Notes: generated by a model from the sequence alone, not told the origin. A stretch of DNA of 64,000 nucleotides from JAKSCF01 sp028279945 (GCA_028279945.1 JANQMT010000006.1:1-64000), one strand, 5' to 3'; positions 15,268-24,505 are shown, counted from the first letter of the stretch. Made by a program: numbers and translations.

Positions 15268-15306
15268 AGATGGAATTTCAAATACCCAAAGGGTGAAATT
15301 CCATCT
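15268..15306 (+). promoter_or_regulatory. intercistronic hairpin, module 2
   Basis: AGATGGAATTTCA (15268-15280) pairs perfectly with TGAAATTCCATCT (15294-15306) over a 13-nt loop, with no T tract after it. It lies between the module 2 oxidoreductase and its partner, matching the position of the module 1 hairpin but with unrelated sequence. Confidence 0.65.
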
Positions 15307-15370
15307 GAAGCCATAAATCATTTAAATCCATGGTAAAACAATTTGCAGATTAAATAATAGGGAGAGTCCT

Positions 15371-17656
15371 ATGGAAAAATATTTCAAACAATTTGAGAAT
15401 TGCAGACAGAAGGAAAAACCCTTCTGTACGGATGCCTGTCCTTTTCACGTTGATGTATTGGACTTTCAGGAAAAAATTAAAAGAAAAAGTTATAATGCAG
15501 CATACAGAACATTTAGAAATGCCGTAGGATTTCCTGACATCGTTGCAGCATTATGCCCGGAATACTGTGCATCAAAATGCGCCAGAAAAGACCTGGATCA
15601 ATCTGTACAGCTGAATCTTTTGGAAAAAACATGTGTGGCTAAGGCTGCAAAGAAAGACCCTACGGACTATAATGTGCCTGCTAAAAAAAGAAAAGTCGGA
15701 ATCATAGGAGCAGGGATAAGCGGACTTGCTTGTGCTTTGCGTTTGTGTTCCAAAAAATATAGCGTAACGATTTTTGAAAAAACCGGACGTATAGGCGGCC
15801 AACTTTGGGATTTACTCCCCTCAGAAATATTTCTTGAAGATATTGAAAGACAATTTAAATTTGAAGAATATACTTTGCATTTGAATGCAGAGATTAATAG
15901 CATAGAAGCATTAAAAAATCAAGGGTTTAATGCCATTTACGTTGCCACTGGAAAAAATGGTTTTGATTTTGGAGCATTGAATCGAGAAAGGGATCATTGT
16001 TATGTTTCAGAAGGTACCGCTGTATTTGCCGGAGGAAGTTTAATAGGATATGATCCTATGTATGCTTTGGCAGATGGGCTCAATATGGCGTGGGCTATTG
16101 AAGTTTATATTCAAACAGGTAAGCTTGAATATCCTAAAGGAAGAAAGTCAAGCCAGGTTGTTGTCAATGAAGATAAACTTCAAAAAACAGAAGCTGTAAT
16201 GCCTACGGATAATGGACGCTTTACGGACGAAGAAGTAGTGGCTGAAGCCCATCGGTGCATAAGGTGTCAATGTGATGCCTGCAAAGCCTATTGTGATCTG
16301 TGTGATTACTTTAATAAGCGGCCTTTACAGATGAGAGATGAGATTATGACGACGGTTATGTCATCTGAATCCATGATTCACAAGACACCGGCTATCCGCC
16401 TTATCAATTCCTGTACCCAGTGTCAACTCTTTGAAGAAGCCTGCCCTGGGGATATTGAACTGGGAGATATGATCATGGAAGCCAGAAAAAGGCTGCACAA
16501 ACAAAATAAAATGCCGGGTGCTTACCATCAATTCTGGTTGAGAGATATGGCATTTGCTAACAGTGAATTTGCTGCTGTTAAGAAGACGGCACCGGGACAG
16601 GAAAAATGTACCTATGCTTTTTTCCCCGGATGTCATTTAGGAGCTGCGGATCCAAGGTATGTTTTTGAGCCTTACCGATGGCTTCTGTCAAAGCATCCAC
16701 AAACAGGTCTACTGCTCCGTTGTTGCAGTGTTCCTGCCGACTGGGCGGGGAATGAAGAACTGCATAACCTAGAAATAGAAGGTCTTCGCAAAGATTGGGA
16801 AGGCTTGGGCAAGCCGGTGCTCATCATGGCATGTCCCACCTGCAGTAGACATTTTGCTGAATTTCTTCCCGAAATTAAAACCGTATTTCTCTATGAAGTG
16901 TTAGAGCAGTGGGGTTTTGATTTTGAATTCAGTAAGCAGAAACAAGTTTATTCTGTATTTGATCCATGCTCTGCAAGGCATATTCAACCACTTCAGCAGG
17001 CAGTCAGAAAACTGGCTGAAAAGACAGGCGTTATTTTAGAGGAGCTTCCCAATAGCCATAAGAATGGATGCTGCGGCTATGGCGGTCATGGCGCCATAGC
17101 CAATCCTGACTTTAAAGAGTATGTGGTAAAAAAACGCAGTGAACTCAGCGAAAATCCGTACATTGCTTACTGCATTAACTGCTGTGACATCTTTAAAGAA
17201 GAAGGAAAGTCTGTCTTGCATATCCTGGATCTGCTTTTTAATATCCATACACAAGAGTCCAAATTGCCTGATGTAACAGAACGTCGTAATAACAGGGTCA
17301 GGCTCAAAGAAATGCTGCTCTCAGAGATGTGGGGTGAGAACATGGAAAATAAGCCTGAGAAGTGTCAATTGGAAATCATTATATGGCCTGAAGTTAAGGA
17401 AAAAATGAATCAACTTAAACTGCTTTTGGAAGATGTCTGTCACGTATTAGAATTTAGTCTGACATCCAATCGCAGAACATTCAATCCCGAGAAAGGGACC
17501 TATCTATGTTACCGGGAATTAGGCTGTATTACCTGTTGGGTGGAATACCGTTTGGCGGGAGATGCCTTTGAAATCATCAATGTGTATACCCATAGAATGA
17601 AGATAGAATTGGAGGCCGTTTGGAATGGAAGAAAAACAGACGCTGATCTGCGATAA
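15371..17656 (+). CDS. FAD/Fe-S electron-transfer partner with CCG domains, module 2 (dicluster-binding type)
   Basis: This 761-aa protein has the same domain order as the module 1 partner: an N-terminal Cys region, an FAD Rossmann fold (GAGISG), a central dicluster region and two CCG-type domains (RCCSVP, then GCCGYGG with CPTC and CINC). The central region is complete here: CIRCQCDACKAYCDLC (nt 16257-16304) and CTQCQLFEEACP (nt 16411-16446) supply enough cysteines for two [4Fe-4S] clusters. This copy is therefore the better candidate for an intact electron wire from the Mo enzyme to a pyridine nucleotide or other acceptor. A GGGAGAG site precedes ATG 15371. Its 3' end overlaps the small zinc-ribbon gene by 32 bp. 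Confidence 0.87.
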   Translation: MEKYFKQFENCRQKEKPFCTDACPFHVDVLDFQEKIKRKSYNAAYRTFRNAVGFPDIVAALCPEYCASKCARKDLDQSVQLNLLEKTCVAKAAKKDPTDYNVPAKKRKVGIIGAGISGLACALRLCSKKYSVTIFEKTGRIGGQLWDLLPSEIFLEDIERQFKFEEYTLHLNAEINSIEALKNQGFNAIYVATGKNGFDFGALNRERDHCYVSEGTAVFAGGSLIGYDPMYALADGLNMAWAIEVYIQTGKLEYPKGRKSSQVVVNEDKLQKTEAVMPTDNGRFTDEEVVAEAHRCIRCQCDACKAYCDLCDYFNKRPLQMRDEIMTTVMSSESMIHKTPAIRLINSCTQCQLFEEACPGDIELGDMIMEARKRLHKQNKMPGAYHQFWLRDMAFANSEFAAVKKTAPGQEKCTYAFFPGCHLGAADPRYVFEPYRWLLSKHPQTGLLLRCCSVPADWAGNEELHNLEIEGLRKDWEGLGKPVLIMACPTCSRHFAEFLPEIKTVFLYEVLEQWGFDFEFSKQKQVYSVFDPCSARHIQPLQQAVRKLAEKTGVILEELPNSHKNGCCGYGGHGAIANPDFKEYVVKKRSELSENPYIAYCINCCDIFKEEGKSVLHILDLLFNIHTQESKLPDVTERRNNRVRLKEMLLSEMWGENMENKPEKCQLEIIIWPEVKEKMNQLKLLLEDVCHVLEFSLTSNRRTFNPEKGTYLCYRELGCITCWVEYRLAGDAFEIINVYTHRMKIELEAVWNGRKTDADLR

Positions 17657-17819
17657 ATGTAAGGTAGAAATGACGGATAAAGAAGTACAGTTCAGCTATT
17701 TAAATAAATCCTTTCGCCATAAGGTAAAGCGCTGTCCCAAATGCGGTCAGGTGTGTATCTCTGAGGAGCTTGTCAATAGTCGAATGAGTCAAGCAGAAAA
17801 AATGTTGGAAGATAAATAG
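17625..17819 (+). CDS. small zinc-ribbon-like redox protein, module 2 (DVU_1557-like)
   Basis: This 64-aa protein has CxxC pairs (CDKC and CPKC), as in the module 1 homologue at 11221. Its ATG lies inside the last codons of the partner gene, downstream of GGAGG, so the two are probably translationally coupled. It is followed after 9 bp by the TrsS-like radical SAM gene, which places that gene in the same transcript as module 2. It probably binds one metal ion through four cysteines. Function beyond association with the dicluster protein is unknown to me. Confidence 0.8.
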   Translation: MEEKQTLICDKCKVEMTDKEVQFSYLNKSFRHKVKRCPKCGQVCISEELVNSRMSQAEKMLEDK

Positions 17820-17828
17820 GAGTTATAA

Positions 17829-19235
17829 ATGAGAGTATTAGATAAAACACAGAGCATATGTCCTGTATGTCATAAATCCGTTGAAGCTGAATATATAGAA
17901 GAAGGCGGCAAAGTTTTTATGAGAAAAAACTGCTCAGAACATGGCACATATGAGTCTGATATAGCCTGCTCTGTAGAAGACTATACAACTTGGACCGCTC
18001 ATCCAATGATCCATGTGCCTCCAAGAAAGGCTATAACTGAGGGTATGGACGACCAATGCCCATTGCATTGTGGTATCTGTGACAACCATTTGCAGACAGC
18101 ATGCTGCGTTCTCATAGATGTTACAGATAGGTGTAACCAGCATTGTCCATACTGCTTTGCAAAAGCGGAAGAAGACGCTGCTTCAGAACCGAGCCTTGAT
18201 GAAATCAAAAATAAGTATAATCTATTGTTGGAACTGGGTGAAGATGAGCGGCCCTATAATATCCACCTTTCAGGTGGGGAACCGACGGTTCGGGACGATT
18301 TACCTGAAATAATAAAGATGGGACGTGAAAAGGGTTTTGAATATATCCAAATTAATACAAATGGACGAAGGCTTGCCTATGACGACCAATATGCAATGAT
18401 ACTTAAAAGGGCGGGTGCTTCTGTTATTTATCTGCAGTTTGATGGTACCAATGACAGAATTTACGAAGCATTAAGAGGTGAAGGGCTTTTTGAAATCAAG
18501 AAAAAAGCGATAGAGAACTGCAAAAAAGCAAGAATTCCCGTTGTACTTGTGCCTACTATCGTTAAAAATGAAAATTTATATAACATTGGTTCAATGATGG
18601 CATTTTTGTTGGAAAATCTATCTGTCGTAAAGGGTATCCACTTTCAGCCAGCCAGTTTTTTTGGCAGATACCCTGAAAAAGTATGTTCAGACGGCGGAAA
18701 ATGGACGGACTTTGAAAATAGAGTGACACTATTTGATATCATGCATGAGGTAGAAAAGCAGACCAAGGGTAAATTCAAATACGAGGATTTTGCAGCCGGT
18801 ACTATAGGACATCCTTTGTGCAGCTTTCACGGAACCTATAGAAAACAAAAAGACGGAACCGTGAAGAACCTTGTCAGCCATGAGGCAAAAGCATCGGCAA
18901 GCTGTTGTAATGCTGCTTCACCCGTTGATATAATGAAGAAAAACAGGGATTATGTATTAAACAAATGGAACCTGCAGCAAGAATATGATGATACCTGCTG
19001 CGAGACCCGGTCTATTGAAGAACACAGTGCTGTAAGCTGTTGTGAGCCAGAGATGATGACCTTTGATCAGTTTATTGCTGAAATGAAAAATAGTATGTTT
19101 ACTGTGTCAGGAATGGCCTTTCAGGATATAAGCAATCTGGATGCTCAAAGGCTTAAAAGATGCAGGGTTCAAGTTTTATCCCCTGATAACAGACTCATAC
19201 CGTTTTGTGCGTATAATAGTTTGTACAGAAAATAA
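17829..19235 (+). CDS. radical SAM protein, TrsS/MJ0619 (Tes-like) type
   Basis: This 468-aa protein has an N-terminal zinc-knuckle region (CPVC at 11-14, C35) and the radical SAM cluster motif C102xxxC106xxC109. The SAM-binding GGE motif follows (LSGGEPT). The C-terminus is rich in cysteine pairs (SCCN, CCET, SCCEPE) and ends with the SGMAF...RC...IPFCAYNSLYR pattern of the MJ0619/tetraether-synthase-like radical SAM family. I remember it as TrsS, a conserved partner of these Mo-hydroxylase clusters and sometimes a selenoprotein. Here no in-frame TGA is present, so it is the Cys form. It probably modifies a sulfur- or carbon-centred cofactor group, but the substrate is not known. It ends 52 bp before a methyltransferase gene. 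Confidence 0.82.
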   Translation: MRVLDKTQSICPVCHKSVEAEYIEEGGKVFMRKNCSEHGTYESDIACSVEDYTTWTAHPMIHVPPRKAITEGMDDQCPLHCGICDNHLQTACCVLIDVTDRCNQHCPYCFAKAEEDAASEPSLDEIKNKYNLLLELGEDERPYNIHLSGGEPTVRDDLPEIIKMGREKGFEYIQINTNGRRLAYDDQYAMILKRAGASVIYLQFDGTNDRIYEALRGEGLFEIKKKAIENCKKARIPVVLVPTIVKNENLYNIGSMMAFLLENLSVVKGIHFQPASFFGRYPEKVCSDGGKWTDFENRVTLFDIMHEVEKQTKGKFKYEDFAAGTIGHPLCSFHGTYRKQKDGTVKNLVSHEAKASASCCNAASPVDIMKKNRDYVLNKWNLQQEYDDTCCETRSIEEHSAVSCCEPEMMTFDQFIAEMKNSMFTVSGMAFQDISNLDAQRLKRCRVQVLSPDNRLIPFCAYNSLYRK

Positions 19236-19287
19236 CGCTTTTTTGATTGAAACATAAATGATTGACTTGCTGTAAGGAGAGATAAGA

Positions 19288-20133
19288 ATGAGCAATTTAA
19301 AACCGGAAGAATTTAGAATAACTGATCAAGCTTTGGGTATATGGACCCTCAAAAAAGGAGCAGAAGTTCTTGACATAGGCTGCGGACAAGGAGAAACTGT
19401 AGAGTATCTTGAAAAAGAATATGGATACAAGGCTCGTGGTATTGACCTTTCAAAAGCAATGATAAAAAGAGGATTAGCCAGAAATCCAAAACTAAACATC
19501 CGATACGGAGATGGTGAATTCCTAGATGGATTTCTTTCCTATTCATTTGACGGTGTTATGATGGAAAATGTACTTTCCCTTATTGGATTACCGGATGAGG
19601 CCCTTCATGAGGCATACTGTGTTCTTAAAAAAGGGGGCAAATTGTTTATCGGTGATTTATTTATAAAGGACCCTGATACTGAGCTTTTGAAGGCAGTGGA
19701 AATAGAAGCCCAAAAACAACAAAGCATGCCTCATCCCGAAGATGGATGCGGGTCAGAGCATAGCGAAGAAGAATGCGGATTCGGTGAGCATACGGAAGAA
19801 TGTGAAGAGTGCTCCGACTGTGATGACTGTTCTGATTGTGGGGGCTGCGGCGAAGGCGAATCTGAAAGTGAGCGTGCAGAAGAGCATCGATATAGAGCAG
19901 TAAATTTTAGAAGCAATGGCAGATTTCTAATGACGCCTCTACTAAAACAGCTTAAAGAAATAGGATACACCAATATAGCATGGGAAGACTGTTCTGTAGA
20001 GCTTGATGATGTTACTGTAAAGAGGATAAGAGCGGGTACTTCAGAAGGACGCTTATGTAAGGAAACGCTTAATCCACCAATTGATAAGTATAAGACTGGA
20101 TATTTTATGTTGACAGCGAAGAAACCACTATAG
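19288..20133 (+). CDS. SAM-dependent methyltransferase with CxxC-repeat metal-binding insert (DVU_1556-like)
   Basis: This 281-aa class I methyltransferase has SAM motif I VLDIGCGQGE (27-36) and the acidic GIDLS strand (51-55). Between the Rossmann core and the C-terminal part sits an insert of about 57 residues (146-202), extremely rich in Glu, Asp, His and Cys. Eight cysteines (154, 163, 172, 175, 178, 181, 184, 187) include six spaced exactly three apart. This looks like a metal or Fe-S/Mo-binding device. The paralogue immediately downstream lacks it. The family is known to me only as a conserved companion of TrsS, and its target is unknown. A GGAGAG ribosome site precedes ATG 19288. Confidence 0.8.
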   Translation: MSNLKPEEFRITDQALGIWTLKKGAEVLDIGCGQGETVEYLEKEYGYKARGIDLSKAMIKRGLARNPKLNIRYGDGEFLDGFLSYSFDGVMMENVLSLIGLPDEALHEAYCVLKKGGKLFIGDLFIKDPDTELLKAVEIEAQKQQSMPHPEDGCGSEHSEEECGFGEHTEECEECSDCDDCSDCGGCGEGESESERAEEHRYRAVNFRSNGRFLMTPLLKQLKEIGYTNIAWEDCSVELDDVTVKRIRAGTSEGRLCKETLNPPIDKYKTGYFMLTAKKPL

Positions 20134-20242
20134 GCGTACCTTCATCACAATAGTTTACTATAATTCTTAATTTGTAAACCATTTACTGGATACCCTAAAT
20201 TATAAATGTGAAACTTAAGACTTTTGGTTAGGAGAAAAAGCT

Positions 20243-20965
20243 TTGGACAAAATTAAATGTTATGAAAATCCACTATTTGAAAACTTCACTGGGGATACGA
20301 TTCGACCTGGAGGATTTGAGCTTACTAGAACAGCTATCCATTTTTGTCAGTTTGATCAGGGTGCTTCTCTGTTAGATATTGGATGCGGAAAGGGCGCAAC
20401 CGTAGAATATATAGAAAAACAATATCATTATCTTGCTGTCGGAATAGATGCATCTGAAAAATTAATCCATGAAGGCTTAAAGAGAAACCCCAGCTTAAAC
20501 CTATTAGTTGGGAATAGTGAAAAGCTTCCTTTGAATGAAGCAACAATGAATGGGGTCATAGCTGAATGCAGTTTTTCTCTTATGAAAGATAAAAAAGCTG
20601 TATTAAATGAGATTAAAAGAGTATTAAAACCAAATGGCAAATTTATTATCAGTGATATGTATTTTAGGAATAATGAAGCTAAGGAATTTTCACAAGATAT
20701 TCTAATTGAAACTTGTATTTTAAATGCTTTCGTAGTCAAAGAATTGAAGGAATTTCTTATTAAAAATGGGTTTAAAGTAATCCTATTTGAAGACTACACC
20801 CACCGTTTGCAAGAATTAATGGCTGAAATCATTATGGAGTATGGATCTCTAAATTATTTCTGGGAGAAGATTACTGACAAATCCGTAGATTGTGATAAAA
20901 TGAGTTGCTCCATGGGGGATGTAAAACTGGGATATTTTCTATGTATCGCAGAATTAGTAAGTTGA
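20243..20965 (+). CDS. SAM-dependent methyltransferase, second copy without Cys insert
   Basis: This 240-aa class I methyltransferase has SAM motif I (LLDIGCGKGATVEY) and VGIDAS. It aligns closely with the upstream gene over the core (EKxY, then RNPxLN) but lacks the Cys/Glu-rich insert, so the pair looks like an old tandem duplication with one specialised copy. The start is TTG 20243, preceded by AGGAG at a suitable distance. The gap to the upstream gene is 109 bp with no obvious terminator. It probably acts in the same maturation pathway as the TrsS-like protein, but its acceptor is unknown. Confidence 0.78.
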   Translation: MDKIKCYENPLFENFTGDTIRPGGFELTRTAIHFCQFDQGASLLDIGCGKGATVEYIEKQYHYLAVGIDASEKLIHEGLKRNPSLNLLVGNSEKLPLNEATMNGVIAECSFSLMKDKKAVLNEIKRVLKPNGKFIISDMYFRNNEAKEFSQDILIETCILNAFVVKELKEFLIKNGFKVILFEDYTHRLQELMAEIIMEYGSLNYFWEKITDKSVDCDKMSCSMGDVKLGYFLCIAELVS

Positions 20966-21023
20966 TGTGGTAATATAGCAATATATAGAGTACTACTTGC
21001 CAGATCATATGGAGGTGGTTGGA

Positions 21024-22343
21024 TTGATTGAGAAAACACCGCTTGAAGATTGGATTAGAAAAAGAATTGGATTAAAATCAGATATCCTAAGTAGGGAGCA
21101 ATTAGAGACATATCAGTTTAATACATGGTTAGAGAATATAGCTTATGTAAAAAATAATGGTTTATTTTATAAGAATCTACTCTCTCATGTAGAACCTGAT
21201 AATGTTCAATCCCTTAAGGATATTCAAAAGATTCCTTTTACGACCTCAGAGGATGTAAAAAAACATAATGCAAGAATGGTATGTGTGTCACAAAAAGAGA
21301 TTAATAGAATTGTAACATTAGATACATCCGGCACCACCGATTCACCTAAGAGAATTTACTTTACGGTAGAAGATCAAGCATTAACTACAGATTTTTTCCA
21401 CATTGGCATGTCCACTTTTACAAGTCCGGGAGAAAAAGTACTCGTATTGCTTCCCGGGGCCAGGCCGGGCAGCATTGGGGATTTATTGCAAACCGCTTTA
21501 AAAAGAATGAATGTAGAAGCCAAGGTGTATGGTGTAGTAGATGAGGGAGAAAGGGTAGAGCAAATTATATTAAATGAAGAGATTAATGGTATTGTCGGCA
21601 TACCTCAGCAGGTATTTGCATTGTCGAAATTGGCCAATTCCAAAAAAATAAAAGACCAAGGTCAATTAAAAAATATTTTGTTGAGTACAGATTATGTCTC
21701 ACATGCGGTTGTAAAAAAGATAAAAGAAAACTGGGGCTGTGAAGTATATGACCATTATGGCATGACCGAGATGGGACTTGGCGGAGGTGTGTTTTGCAAA
21801 GCCTTAAACGGGTATCATTTAAGAGAAGCGGACATGATATTTGAAATCATTGACGTTGAGACAGGCTTACCTGTTGAAGACGGAGAATGGGGAGAAGTTG
21901 TTTTTACTACCCTTACCAGAAAAGCGATGCCATTGATTAGATATAAAACAGGGGATATAAGTCGTTTTATAAAAAAACCTTGTTCATGCGGTACGGTTCT
22001 TAAAACCATGGATAAGGTTCAATACAGGTTAGCTTCCGCAGCCGTATTAAGGGATGGGTATACCCTTACCATGTCAGCGTTAGAAGAAATATTATTTGAT
22101 ATAGATGGTACGATTGATTTTGATGCAACCCTCACATTAGAAGATGGCATAGATTGTTTGAATATATATGTACAAATGGCCTGCAGTGAAAAGGGACATA
22201 GCATATTATCAGCAATTGAAAATTCTCAAATAGGAAGCTTTATTTCATCAGGGAAACTGAAAATCAATATTCAACAACAGGAGCATAAAGAATTGGACAT
22301 TAAAGCTATTAAAAAGCGAAAGATTATAGATAAAAGAGTCTAA
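21024..22343 (+). CDS. PaaK-like AMP-forming adenylating ligase (DVU_1553-like)
   Basis: This 439-aa protein belongs to the ANL superfamily, phenylacetate-CoA ligase type. It has the P-loop-like DTSGTTDSPKRI (about 102-113), the YDHYGMTEMG motif (about 242-251) and YKTGDISRF (about 310-318). It should adenylate a carboxylate and perhaps load CoA. Because the neighbouring Mo enzymes oxidise aldehydes to acids, it could activate their product, but its conservation beside XdhC, TrsS and the NTP transferase suggests a cofactor-maturation role is equally possible. TTG 21024 is chosen because GGAGG (21011-21015) precedes it by 8 bp. Earlier in-frame ATG and GTG codons overlap that site. Confidence 0.83.
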   Translation: MIEKTPLEDWIRKRIGLKSDILSREQLETYQFNTWLENIAYVKNNGLFYKNLLSHVEPDNVQSLKDIQKIPFTTSEDVKKHNARMVCVSQKEINRIVTLDTSGTTDSPKRIYFTVEDQALTTDFFHIGMSTFTSPGEKVLVLLPGARPGSIGDLLQTALKRMNVEAKVYGVVDEGERVEQIILNEEINGIVGIPQQVFALSKLANSKKIKDQGQLKNILLSTDYVSHAVVKKIKENWGCEVYDHYGMTEMGLGGGVFCKALNGYHLREADMIFEIIDVETGLPVEDGEWGEVVFTTLTRKAMPLIRYKTGDISRFIKKPCSCGTVLKTMDKVQYRLASAAVLRDGYTLTMSALEEILFDIDGTIDFDATLTLEDGIDCLNIYVQMACSEKGHSILSAIENSQIGSFISSGKLKINIQQQEHKELDIKAIKKRKIIDKRV

Positions 22344-22370
22344 CCCAAATTATACCGTAGGAGGGATAAC

Positions 22371-23402
22371 GTGAAAAGTATATGTCAAGCAGTATATGGC
22401 TTGATGCAAGACGGTGAAAACGTTGTATTAGCATCTGTTCTAACCCAGTCTGGATCCACACCCCGAGGAACTGATGCAAAGATGATCATTCAAAAAGACC
22501 AATCTATCTTTGGGACCATAGGTGGGGGAGCACTTGAAGCTTACGTACAAAAAGAGGCGGTTAAGGTTTTTAAACAAAAGGAATCTTGCATTGCACACTT
22601 TAAATTAAATTCTAAAGACGTAGCTAATTTAGGAATGGTTTGTGGCGGTGAAACCACAGTGTATTTGCAATACATGGATGCTTCGGATATGAAAAATTCT
22701 GAGTGGCTAGAAGACGTCTTACGGGCGTATAAAGAAAACAATAAAGCATGGTCCGTAACAGTTATTAGAAAAGAGCAAGCAGAGGGTCAATATATATTTA
22801 GGGAAAATGAGATATTTACAGATGACGAAAAAAGCGAAGTTTACCAACTGGTAAAAGGGTATTTGGATTACGATACACATTATATCCATAGCGAAGATGA
22901 TTGTATATTTGTCGAACCTTTAAGTAAGGTCTCTAGGGCTTATGTATTTGGAGGCGGGCATATTGGGTATGAAGTCGTACCTTTATTGAGCAAGGTAGGA
23001 TTTCATACCGTTATCATTGATGACCGTGAGGAATTTGCAAATACGACACGATTTGAAACAGCAGACCAAGTGATTAAAATAGAATCCTTTGAAACCTTTG
23101 ATTACAACTCGTTAAACATGAATGAGGATGCATACATTATTATTGTTACGAGAGGTCACCTTTATGATCAAGAGGTATTAGAAGAAGCACTCAAAATCAA
23201 TGCACCTTATATAGGCATGATAGGAAGTAAAAGAAAAATACATACAATCTATGAGAATCTTCTTAATAAAGGTGTTTGTAAAGAAAAATTAGAGAAGGTA
23301 TTCGCACCCATTGGTTTGGATATCAAGGCGGAGACTCCCGAAGAAATTGCAATAAGTATTACAGCGGAGGTTATTAAAGTAAGGGCTGGGAAAAATGGCT
23401 AA
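22371..23402 (+). CDS. xdhC: XdhC/CoxI-family molybdenum-cofactor chaperone
   Basis: This 343-aa protein has an N-terminal XdhC_CoxI domain with the Cys/Gly signature SGSTPRGTDAKM and FGTIGGGALE. A C-terminal Rossmann-like XdhC_C domain follows (YVFGGGHIGYEVV, about 198-210). In characterised systems XdhC binds Moco, promotes exchange of its equatorial oxygen for sulfur and delivers it to xanthine-oxidase-family enzymes. It fits exactly here beside two such enzymes. GTG 22371 follows a GGAGGG site. The 3' end overlaps the NTP transferase gene by 8 bp, so the two are probably translationally coupled. Confidence 0.9.
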   Translation: MKSICQAVYGLMQDGENVVLASVLTQSGSTPRGTDAKMIIQKDQSIFGTIGGGALEAYVQKEAVKVFKQKESCIAHFKLNSKDVANLGMVCGGETTVYLQYMDASDMKNSEWLEDVLRAYKENNKAWSVTVIRKEQAEGQYIFRENEIFTDDEKSEVYQLVKGYLDYDTHYIHSEDDCIFVEPLSKVSRAYVFGGGHIGYEVVPLLSKVGFHTVIIDDREEFANTTRFETADQVIKIESFETFDYNSLNMNEDAYIIIVTRGHLYDQEVLEEALKINAPYIGMIGSKRKIHTIYENLLNKGVCKEKLEKVFAPIGLDIKAETPEEIAISITAEVIKVRAGKNG

Positions 23403-24504
23403 AAAAATTGCAGGTATCATTCTAGCGGGAGGATATTCTTCCAGAATGGGTGAATTAAAGGCACTTTTACCATTTAGAACAGATTTAATTATTATCAAAC
23501 AGATTAAAAGCATGAATCAAGCCGGTATTGAGGATGTATATGTTGTTGTTGGATATAAGGCAAAAGAAATAAAATTTGCATTAAAAGGATGGGATGTAAA
23601 GGTTTTGTTTAATGAACATTACTCTGAGGGCATGCTTTCATCCATAAAAACAGGTGTAAAAGCGGTGTCGCAAGAAGACTATGACGGGTTTTGTCTTCTT
23701 CCGGTAGATTATCCTTTGCTGCAAGCCTATACATTTGAATGGTTAATGGATAAGTTTAATGAGGATACTGCTAAAATTGTATACCCGTCATTTGATTATA
23801 AAAAAGGTCACCCACCTCTTATTTCTACAGAATTGAATGATGCTATTTTAAATTACTCAGGAGACCAAGGGTTAAAAGGATTATTAAAAGAATACGAAGA
23901 ATTTGCTGCATATGTGTCTATAGGGGATGAGAGTATTTTAATAGATGTAGATACAAAGGAAGATTATAAAAAAGCCCTTGAATATGCTCAAAAAAAATAC
24001 CCTAACTATAAAACGTGTGAATTACTATATGAAAAATACAAAATAGATACACTGCTCAAGAATCATTGCTTGAAAGTGGGAGAGACAGCAAAAAATATTG
24101 CCATACTCCTTAAAGAAAAAAATAGCAAACTAGATATAGACCCCGGATTACTTTACTTCTGTGGTTTATTACACGATTTAAAAAAAGGGACACCTGAGCA
24201 TGCACACGAGGCATCTAAAATAATGATCAAAATGGGATATTACCAGATGGCTAATATTATCAATAACCATATGAATTTAGATTCGGCTTACTTGAATCAT
24301 ATATGCAATGAATCGATTCTATACTATGCAGACAAAATCGTAAAAGAAGATCAGTTTATAGAACCTCAACAGAGAATGGAAAGTGTGGAAAGCAGCAATG
24401 CTATAAAGCGCCTTATAGATGCAGTCATCATTCAAGAAAATATCAATAAGGTATTGGAACACAATATCATAGAATTGTTAAGAAAAATGGAAAAGAGACA
24501 TTAA
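23395..24504 (+). CDS. MobA/MocA-like NTP transferase fused to an HD domain (DVU_1551-like)
   Basis: This 369-aa fusion has an N-terminal nucleotidyltransferase with the MobA/MocA motif LAGGYSSRMG then KALLPF (10-27). The VDYPL metal-binding segment follows at about 105. Its C-terminal half (about 215-369) is an HD phosphohydrolase-like domain with the His/Asp pair in CGLLHDLKKG and further histidines (EHAHEA, NNHMN). MocA-type enzymes convert Moco to molybdopterin cytosine dinucleotide for xanthine-oxidase-family enzymes. The fused HD domain could hydrolyse or proofread nucleotide intermediates. The latter is inference. It is coupled to xdhC upstream and is one base away from the histidine phosphatase gene. 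Confidence 0.85.
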   Translation: MAKKIAGIILAGGYSSRMGELKALLPFRTDLIIIKQIKSMNQAGIEDVYVVVGYKAKEIKFALKGWDVKVLFNEHYSEGMLSSIKTGVKAVSQEDYDGFCLLPVDYPLLQAYTFEWLMDKFNEDTAKIVYPSFDYKKGHPPLISTELNDAILNYSGDQGLKGLLKEYEEFAAYVSIGDESILIDVDTKEDYKKALEYAQKKYPNYKTCELLYEKYKIDTLLKNHCLKVGETAKNIAILLKEKNSKLDIDPGLLYFCGLLHDLKKGTPEHAHEASKIMIKMGYYQMANIINNHMNLDSAYLNHICNESILYYADKIVKEDQFIEPQQRMESVESSNAIKRLIDAVIIQENINKVLEHNIIELLRKMEKRH

Positions 24505-24505
24505 G

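Noticed and set aside
17829..19235. Selenocysteine in the TrsS-like radical SAM protein
   Set aside because: Homologues can be selenoproteins, but no in-frame TGA with a following SECIS-like stem is present. The positions are Cys and the frame ends in TAA.
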